NCBI GenBank assembly: GCA_027482985.1
Contig: JAIXVO010000698.1
Location: 1 to 8,665 of the forward strand
Direction of reading: 5' to 3'
DNA length: 8,665 bases
From: Cyanobacteriota bacterium
GTDB taxonomy: Bacteria > Cyanobacteriota > Cyanobacteriia > Leptolyngbyales > Leptolyngbyaceae
The position numbers and the translations under genes are program-made. Each line of letters opens with the position of its first letter. The first letter of the stretch is position 1. The notes beneath the pieces are model-generated. The model was given only the letters and a program-made list of their open reading frames with translations, had not been told where the DNA came from and ran no database searches. Positions 1 to 6,500 of the stretch are shown in pieces.

Positions 1-792
1 AGCGCCTAAACTGCCTGCTAAAGCCGCGATCGCCCCCAACGTCCCAATCGTTGGTTCACTCAACTGGAGCGTATCGCGTAAATAGAACCACAACGGCGGC
101 ACTGGACATAACCCCAGCAACACAATCAATCCCAGGCAGCGCCGCACTTGCGGATTACGAAAGTCAGCGCTGATGGCTTTGCCAATTTGGCGTAGAGTCG
201 GGGCTGTGACTGGGGGCATAGTGGTCGGTAAGCAGTACCAGAGAAAACTGCCTCCCAGCACCAATAAGCCAATCGTCACGGCACTCACCATCACCAGCGA
301 TCGCTGCGCCGCAAACTGCCCCCCCGCCCAACTCGCTACTGCTGCCCCAACCCCGACTGCCGACCATTGCGCCGCTTGGATCACGGTGGTTTGCTGTAAA
401 CGGCGACCTTCCAGCACCATCAACCGATCTGCTAACACATCCGAGAAGGCAATGCCACACGAGACGACGATGGCACAAACAGCTAACAGCGTCACTGTGG
501 GTGACGAAACTAACGTGAGACTCCAGAGGGCGATCGCGGCTACCCCGTAGCACAGGGCAAAATAAGTACGAAATTGCGCACCGTAGACTGTCACGCGATC
601 GCAGATCAACCCCCACACTGGTTTAAGCGTCCAGGGAATGAAAGCCAAGACCCCAAACCAGGTGACCCCTGTGGCCGACAACCTCAAGGTTTCCTTGAGA
701 TATAAAGCCAGCGGCAGCGAGATCAATCCGGGATTACTGACTAATGCTTGTAATAAGTAGGCGACAACCATCACCGTCATTAACCATCGCAC
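1..792 (-). CDS. Folate/biopterin (BT1)-type MFS transporter, N-terminal part, cut by window edge
   Basis: The open frame runs from 792 off the left edge and gives 264 residues with no stop. It is very hydrophobic, with about six membrane segments visible. Near residues 43-65 it has the pattern FIPWTLKPVWGLICDR, like the aromatic-Pro-Trp-x-x-Lys-Pro-x-x-Gly-x-x-x-Asp loop of BT1 transporters. Near residue 118 it has AFSDVLADRLMV, matching the family's 'SDVxxDxxVV' segment. BT1 proteins are 12-helix carriers in the cytoplasmic membrane, and characterised members import folates or pterins; the substrate here is unknown. I prefer the GTG at 790-792 because AGGGAGG lies 9 nt upstream, whereas the ATG at 778-780 has no ribosome site; an in-frame stop lies at 829-831. 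The C-terminal half is outside the window. A generic MFS assignment is the fallback. Confidence 0.8.
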   Translation of the reverse strand, partial: MRWLMTVMVVAYLLQALVSNPGLISLPLALYLKETLRLSATGVTWFGVLAFIPWTLKPVWGLICDRVTVYGAQFRTYFALCYGVAAIALWSLTLVSSPTVTLLAVCAIVVSCGIAFSDVLADRLMVLEGRRLQQTTVIQAAQWSAVGVGAAVASWAGGQFAAQRSLVMVSAVTIGLLVLGGSFLWYCLPTTMPPVTAPTLRQIGKAISADFRNPQVRRCLGLIVLLGLCPVPPLWFYLRDTLQLSEPTIGTLGAIAALAGSLGA

Positions 793-872
793 TGAATCTT
801 GCCTCCCTGCTCTTGCTCTAGCCCGACATCACCCCGCCTCAGCCGCAATCGGCATGGAGCCATCCAACTAAA

Positions 873-912
873 GAACCGCATCGAAGGAGTTACAAGTCCT
901 CCAATGCGGTTC
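873..912 (-). terminator. Hairpin terminator downstream of the HpsJ-family gene
   Basis: Inverted repeat: GAACCGCAT (873-881) pairs perfectly with ATGCGGTTC (904-912), and inner GGAG (886-889) pairs with CTCC (899-902), leaving a small asymmetric internal loop. On the minus strand the stem is followed by TTTAGTT, a short and imperfect T-run. It sits 36 bp past the stop of the gene ending at 949 and before the transporter start at 792, where a terminator would be expected. There is no T-run in the plus direction. The weak T-tract lowers confidence. Confidence 0.6.
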
Positions 913-948
913 GTTGCTGATTGAGAGATGGACATCAACGTGAGTTGG

Positions 949-1632
949 CTAGCGCGCCCAGCGGCTACTCTTCCAGAGGTAGAAAAATAAGGCCGCTGAC
1001 ACTAATGCGCCCAAACTCCATTTGATCGCATTTTTCCAAAGCCCGGAAGCTTGTCCGGCGGTGGCTCCCTGGGCTTGATTTTGTAACTGTTCTCGTACCG
1101 TTTTAATCCGAGCTTCAACCTGGGCTTTGACTGCATCTGGTTTAGTAGGATCAACAGACACCCCCAATCCTTGCAATTGCGCAGCCAAGGCCTTGAGTTG
1201 CTCCGGATTACTCCGAGCCAGTTGATCTTCCAGTTGTTTGAGTTGGGTGAGTTGCTGTTCCACCTGCTGATCCACGACCTGCCGAGCTTGACTATTAACA
1301 CTCAAAGTTTGCAGAAAAATCGGAGGAATCATCAGCAAAAAGATCACGGCGATTACCATGCACAACCAGGACAAAATTCGGAGTCCTAACTTTTCGCTAT
1401 CTTTCCGCCCATAATACTCCCCAAAGAAGATGAGGGTAAATCCCAATAAGGGAACCACCACCCGCTCCACGAATTGACCAATCGTTTGGAGCAGCCAGGT
1501 GGGTTGGGAGGTTTGGATCGTGAGCAGAATGTGAATGGCATCAATCAATGCAAACAGTAGAAAGCCGTAGCCGATCCAGCGAAATCGGTAGGCGGTTAAG
1601 TTTTCGCTTGCTTCACCAGATGAAACTGTCAT
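949..1632 (-). CDS. hpsJ: HpsJ-family membrane protein, cyanoexosortase-associated
   Basis: The product has 227 residues. Three membrane segments lie in the first half (about 18-38, 52-72 and 86-108), followed by a soluble, Gln-rich, coiled-coil-like stretch (about 112-188, with repeats such as QQVEQQLTQLKQLEDQL) and a final membrane helix (about 203-220) ending in a basic tail. This layout and the N-terminal YRFRWIGYGFLLFALIDAIH region match the HpsJ family, named from the hormogonium polysaccharide locus of Nostoc and also found beside cyanoexosortase genes. The molecular role is not established; a membrane scaffold for polysaccharide or surface-protein export is inference. The ATG at 1632 has a strong AGGAGG (1644-1649) 11 nt upstream. 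It lies 113 bp after the exosortase-associated gene on the same strand, so co-transcription is plausible. I see no convincing promoter in the gap. Confidence 0.88.
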   Translation of the reverse strand: MTVSSGEASENLTAYRFRWIGYGFLLFALIDAIHILLTIQTSQPTWLLQTIGQFVERVVVPLLGFTLIFFGEYYGRKDSEKLGLRILSWLCMVIAVIFLLMIPPIFLQTLSVNSQARQVVDQQVEQQLTQLKQLEDQLARSNPEQLKALAAQLQGLGVSVDPTKPDAVKAQVEARIKTVREQLQNQAQGATAGQASGLWKNAIKWSLGALVSAALFFYLWKSSRWAR

Positions 1633-1745
1633 AGGTTGTGGTTCCTCCTGCGAACCCGATAATTATGATGGGGGCGATCGCAATCCTGCTGGTTTTGCGA
1701 GAATTCTTTAAAAAACTTGTTCAAGAAACGAGTGCAGTTTACGAC

Positions 1746-2477
1746 TTAGCTGGGTGGGGTAGGAAAGTTCGTTTGCCACCATTGATGCCAGGAACCCCAG
1801 GCGGTTTCCAGCGATTTGTAAGCTTGATCAGCTGTCAGCGAACTATCAGCTGTGGCGTTACTTTTCAATGGCACAGACATTAAAGTCCATAAGCACCGGT
1901 AGTCAATCAAAGACTCCTGCCCCAATAACCACGGGACGATGCGCGTCACTTGCAGATCGTTAGCGTAGCGATTTTGAGTAAACTGGGATTCCGTCACGGT
2001 GCTATTGCCACGGGGGTTCACGCAGGCACTCAAATAGGCTTTGCCATCGTGAGTTACTAGCCCATAATGCCCTACTCCGGGTTGAAACTTGACTTTCATA
2101 TTCGCATTGGCGGTGCGAATGGGACTGTGCACAAACAAATAGCGACTAATGTTGCCATCACTTTGGGTGTAAACCTGGTCGGCTTGCAGGGTGAGCTTGC
2201 CCTGCTGATACTGATAGCGGCGACCAAATTTAAATTCGTCTGCTTTTTCTTCGGCGGTTCCGGGTTTTGCCGTTTGGGTTAAGTCGATCGGCTGACTGGC
2301 TATCAGTTGCCAACCGACGAGCGGGACAGACGAGGGGAGGGGATTGGCAGCTACGGGCGTGACGGCTTTGGAGTCGGCTTTGGGGGTCGCGACGACCCGA
2401 CCCCACACCAGCGCTGTGCCGACAAAAGTGACCGCGAGTAACCCCAGGCGCAGCGATCGCCAATTGGCATTAAGCAT
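1746..2477 (-). CDS. Cyanoexosortase A system-associated protein
   Basis: The product has 243 residues: a basic N-terminus, one membrane anchor (about 11-29, LGLLAVTFVGTALVWGR), a Pro/Ala-rich linker (about 30-52) and a soluble domain. That domain carries GRRYQY, YLSACVNPRG (Cys152) and IDYRCLW (Cys195) and ends in a Trp-rich stretch, WGSWHQWWQ. The layout and its position directly after cyanoexosortase A fit the family found only beside that enzyme in cyanobacteria. It probably acts on the outer face of the cytoplasmic membrane; the two cysteines could form a disulfide there (inference). I chose the ATG at 2475-2477 over an upstream in-frame start at 2552, which would add 25 residues inside the exosortase gene. 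The chosen ATG has AGGAG 10 nt upstream and gives an 8-bp ATG/TAA overlap with the preceding gene, suggesting translational coupling. Confidence 0.88.
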   Translation of the reverse strand: MLNANWRSLRLGLLAVTFVGTALVWGRVVATPKADSKAVTPVAANPLPSSVPLVGWQLIASQPIDLTQTAKPGTAEEKADEFKFGRRYQYQQGKLTLQADQVYTQSDGNISRYLFVHSPIRTANANMKVKFQPGVGHYGLVTHDGKAYLSACVNPRGNSTVTESQFTQNRYANDLQVTRIVPWLLGQESLIDYRCLWTLMSVPLKSNATADSSLTADQAYKSLETAWGSWHQWWQTNFPTPPS

Positions 2478-3330
2478 TTTCTTGTGCTCCTGAATCTGGC
2501 TTTTGGGAAGGGCTGCGGAGAAACGCCAGCCAGCAAAATAGACCAAAGACAAAGACCGCGATCGCGGAGAAAATTAGGGAACCTTGGCCTAAGTGCCAGT
2601 AGTCGAAAGCGTTTTTATCGCCCGCATTATTTAGAATGGCCATCAGGGCGACCCGCAGGGCATTCACCACAAAGGCAATGACCACTGCGGCAACGACTGT
2701 CAGCGCCGCCTGCCACCGATGCTTCAATGGGAACATCAGCAGAAAGAGGACGGCAATACAGAGCAGTTGCAGGATGCTTTGGATGCCAGAACAGGCACCA
2801 TACACCTCCACCCGACTGCTGGGCATGACCAGGAAGACCCCCTGCCGCTGCACCGGGAACCCCAGGTAGGAGAGATTAAACGCTGCCGCCATCGCCGTCA
2901 ATTCCGACAGGTCGATCGCTTGTAAGGTCAGTTTCAGCAGGGGATAAATCGCCAGTAAACTAAAAATCACGAGGGGTTTCCAGTACTGGCCTAAACCGCG
3001 AAAGCCAGAGGCTAGCAAGCCCAGGCTGAGCGTAGCAATCAAGGGCAGTAACCAGGCCGAAGAAGCGGAATTGGGGGCAAAACTGATTCTTATTAAAATT
3101 AATCCCAGTAAGCCGACACCCACCAGACTCGGTGTCAGGCTGCTGTCTAATTTGTAGGTATCACGATGATCCCAAATCAGGGAACCCGCCGCTAACCAGA
3201 ATAAAAAACTCGTCGCAAAAATATCGGAATTATCGGCGCGACTCAGCAGAGTGAGATGAACCGCGGCCACTGCGGCAGCGATCGCCAGCAGCCAAAACTT
3301 GGGTTCTCGCAGTTTTTCTGACCAATCCAT
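2470..3330 (-). CDS. crtA: Cyanoexosortase A (exosortase-family membrane transpeptidase/protease)
   Basis: The product has 286 residues and about eight membrane segments. The exosortase catalytic triad is intact: Cys180 in VYGACSGIQS, Arg226 in NALRVALM and His246 in DYWHLGQGS, each at a membrane boundary as in the family. Exosortases cut proteins carrying a C-terminal PEP-CTERM-type signal at the membrane and are thought to transfer them to a surface carrier; the cyanobacterial type A enzyme is the close match here. The ATG at 3330 begins MDWSEKLREPKFW; its ribosome site is weak. The gene overlaps the next by 8 bp (2470-2477). The 176 bp upstream (3331-3506), after the kinase stop, contains no clear terminator and no good -35/-10 pair, so read-through from the kinase gene cannot be excluded. 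The symbol crtA is the exosortase-family name, not the carotenoid gene. Confidence 0.94.
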   Translation of the reverse strand: MDWSEKLREPKFWLLAIAAAVAAVHLTLLSRADNSDIFATSFLFWLAAGSLIWDHRDTYKLDSSLTPSLVGVGLLGLILIRISFAPNSASSAWLLPLIATLSLGLLASGFRGLGQYWKPLVIFSLLAIYPLLKLTLQAIDLSELTAMAAAFNLSYLGFPVQRQGVFLVMPSSRVEVYGACSGIQSILQLLCIAVLFLLMFPLKHRWQAALTVVAAVVIAFVVNALRVALMAILNNAGDKNAFDYWHLGQGSLIFSAIAVFVFGLFCWLAFLRSPSQKPDSGAQENA

Positions 3331-3506
3331 TGGCTTTACTACTCAAGCAACGTCAAGATTCCCGTGAGGGGCTTCGTTTTTAAGAGTTCCCTGGAATCTC
3401 GATTCTGTAAACCCCTGTGTAGAAACTTGTCCAAACCTTAGCAGAGCCGTTCCCCAGTCAGGTCGCAACATCACGAGTAAAACTGAGCCGCAGGCCAACT
3501 TCCAGG

Positions 3507-6500
3507 CTAAAAATTGGCGGCATCGGCTGGTTCCAGCAGTTGTAGAATTTGCTCGAAATCAAAGTTATTGAGCTTTTGCCTGAGGGTGATAGCGAGCGCT
3601 GGGGCCGTGACGGCAACTTGCTCTAGCAGGCTGGTGAGGCGTTGCTGATCCAGTTGCACAGTGGCTTGCATGAGTTGCTGGCGTAACGCGGGGGGCAGCG
3701 TTTGCAGCGCGGCATCAGCGGTCCAGTCCTGAGCGATCGCGGGCGTAGCAGGGGCGGGCGTGGCATACAGATACTCAACCCCTAAATAGGTTTGCAATTT
3801 TTCCAGCAGGGTGGTTTCCTCGAAGGGTTTGCGCACAAAATCATTACAGCCGATCGCCAAGACGCGTACCCGTTCTTCCTCAAAGGCGTTGGCCGTGAGG
3901 GCGATGATAGTTGTGGCGGGGGTGTTAGGCTGTTGTTGTTCAAGTTGCCGAATTTGTTGGGTGGCGGCATCACCGCTCAGACTGGGCATCCGAATATCCA
4001 TCAGGATCAAGTGGGGGTGCCAGGATGCCCAAAGCGCGATCGCCTCTCGCCCATTCGTCGCAGATTGCACCACAAAGCCCACAGAACGTAGCAATTGCAC
4101 CAGCAGATGGCGGTTCATTTCGTGGTCTTCGGCGACCAAGATGCGGTAAGGCGGTTGATGGGGAGCCAAATTCAAAATCAAGGGAACTGGGCTGGAAGGA
4201 CAGACCGCACTGGCTTCAGCCCGTTGGACCGGAATGGTAAAACTAAAGGTGGAGCCGATGCCGACGGTACTGGTAACACTTAAATCGCCTCCCATGAGCT
4301 GCACAAATTGGCGACTGATCGGCAGTCCCAGCCCCGTGCCCTCTTGGGTTGAGGGTTGGCGTTTGGACTGCATGAACGGCTCAAATAAGCTATCTAATTC
4401 ATCATCAGCGATGCCCATCCCGGAGTCGACGACAGCAAATTGTAACAGCATCGTCTCGCTCCCACTCGGAGCCTGTAACTGAATGTCTAAGCGGACATAT
4501 CCCGCTGTCGTAAACTTGATGGCATTGCTGATCAGGTTAATCAGCACTTGTCGCAGTTTTTGCTCATCGGTGGTGATAAAGCGGGGGAGATCGTCGGGGC
4601 GATCGACAATCCAGGTCAACTGTTTTTCGATCGCCCGCATTTGGAATAAGTCGGCTAATGTCTCTAACACCAAATCCAGATCAAAGCTATTGGCGGTGAA
4701 GGTTGCCTGCCCAGCTTCAATTTTCGACATTTCCAGAATGTCATTAATCAGGTTCAATAAGTGTTTGCCACTACGATTGATGATGCCCAGTTGATCGCGT
4801 TTTTCGGCCTCAATGGTGAGGTCGCGGGACATCAGCTGGGCAAAACCGAGAATGGCATTGAGCGGCGTTCGCAGTTCGTGGCTCATGTTGGCCAGGAAGG
4901 TGCTCTTGGCGCGATTGGCCGCCTTCGCCGCTTCCATTGCCTGTTGCAGTTCCCTGGTCCGATCGCTGACGCGTTGTTCTAGGTCTAAATTGAGTTGCTG
5001 CAAGGCTTGTTCTGCTTGCTTCCGCTCTGTGATGTCATACACCGTCCCCACGACGCGATAAACCTGACCTTTGGGGTTCATTAAGGGAGTATAAGTGCTG
5101 AGCATCCAGCGGGTTTGCCCCTGGAACTCGATTTGTTCCTCGAAGATAGTGGGTTCCTGGATTTGGGTGCAATGAGCCAACCGCGTCAAGATGGCGGTTG
5201 CTTCGTCTGGCGGAAACACTTCGGTGATGGTTTTACCCTCAACGGCTTCACTAGATTTACCCAGCAATTGCGTCGCGATTGGATTCCACCCAGCAACCCG
5301 CGCACTGCGATCGGGCAAAATGTTAACGACAAAAATGGGTTGTGCCGTGCCCTCATAAATGCTGCGCAAAAATTGGGCTTGCTCTTGGAGTCGAGCTTCA
5401 GCTTGTTTCAAATCACTGATGTCATCGTAACAACCTAAGACTCCCAGGACTTCTCCTTGCGTATTGGTGAGGGGAATTTTACTGCTGCGAATCCAAATTT
5501 GTTTGCCGGCATGATTCAGGCTGGGTTCTTCCTCATTCAGTTGGGGTAACCCCGTGCGCATGACTCTGACTTCATCGATCTGATAGAGGGGAACCAACTC
5601 GGAGTGGGGCAATTCCTGATCAGTTTTGCCCACAATTTCTTCGATCGTGAGTTGATAGTCCTGCGCAAAGGCGGAGTTACACCCCAGAAAGCGCGATTGC
5701 CGATCTTTCCAGAACACCCGTTGAGGAATTGTGTCGAGCACGAGCTTCAACATATTGCGAGATTCTTGTAAGTCTTGTTGCGCCTGTTTGCGATCGCTGA
5801 TGTCGCGCATCCCGGCAATAAAGACGGGGCGATTGTTCCAAGTGGCTTGCCGCAGAGAAATTTCGACATCAAAGGAAGACCCATCGCTAAAGCGCCGTTC
5901 GCGCCATTCAAACCGAATCGTCTCGCCCGCTTTGACCCGTGCTAATAATGCCGGAATTTGGGCAATTGGGGCATCGGGCGCGGCCAGATCCATAAGTTTG
6001 GCGGACAGGAGTTGCGATCGCGTGGCTTGCCGAATTTCCAGGGCGCGATCGTTCAGATCGAGAATGGTGCCATCCAGGTCATGAATCGAGATGGCATCGT
6101 AGACATTATTGAAGATGGTGCGTAAGTCTTGTGCGGAATGCGCCAGTTCTTGTGTGCGTTGTTGCACCCGGTGTTCCAGTTCCTCATTCAGTTGTTGCAA
6201 CGCCAGTTCTGCCGCTTTGCGATCGCTAATATCCATCATCACGCCCAGCATCTTCACGGGGTGCCCCGTGGCTGCATAAATCCCTTGGCCTTTGGTCAAC
6301 ATCCAGCGCACCGTGCCATCGGGATGCACGACCCGATATTCCACAGTCAACAACGATTGGGTGGCGAGCGCCTGGGCAAAAGCCTGTTCCGTAAAGTCCA
6401 GATCATCGGGATGGACGCGATCTCGCCAGGTTTGGTACTGGCTAGGTGCAGCACTAGGCTCCAGGCCGATTAAGCGGTAGTGGCTATCACTCCAGATTGC

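Noticed and set aside
164..616. 150-codon open frame on the minus strand
   Set aside because: It is out of frame with the transporter, which has clear membrane segments and BT1-like motifs over the same bases; its product is Cys/Arg/His-rich with no coherent fold.
1680..1745. CTTGAACAAG followed by TTTTTT on the minus strand as a terminator, or the nearby AT-rich run as a promoter, before the HpsJ-family gene
   Set aside because: The dyad has only 4 pairs around a 2-base loop, too tight to form; no -35/-10 pair with proper spacing was found.
2478..2552. Upstream start for the exosortase-associated protein, adding 25 residues
   Set aside because: It would lie deep in the exosortase gene; the ATG at 2477 has its own AGGAG site and is followed immediately by a sensible membrane anchor.
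3386..3402. GAATC/GATTC dyad between kinase and exosortase as a terminator
   Set aside because: The stem is 4-5 bp with almost no loop and no following T-run.
3350..3450. Promoter for cyanoexosortase A using TTTACA or TTGGAC as -35
   Set aside because: No acceptable -10 hexamer lies 16-19 bp downstream of either; the gap may still hold a promoter of another type.
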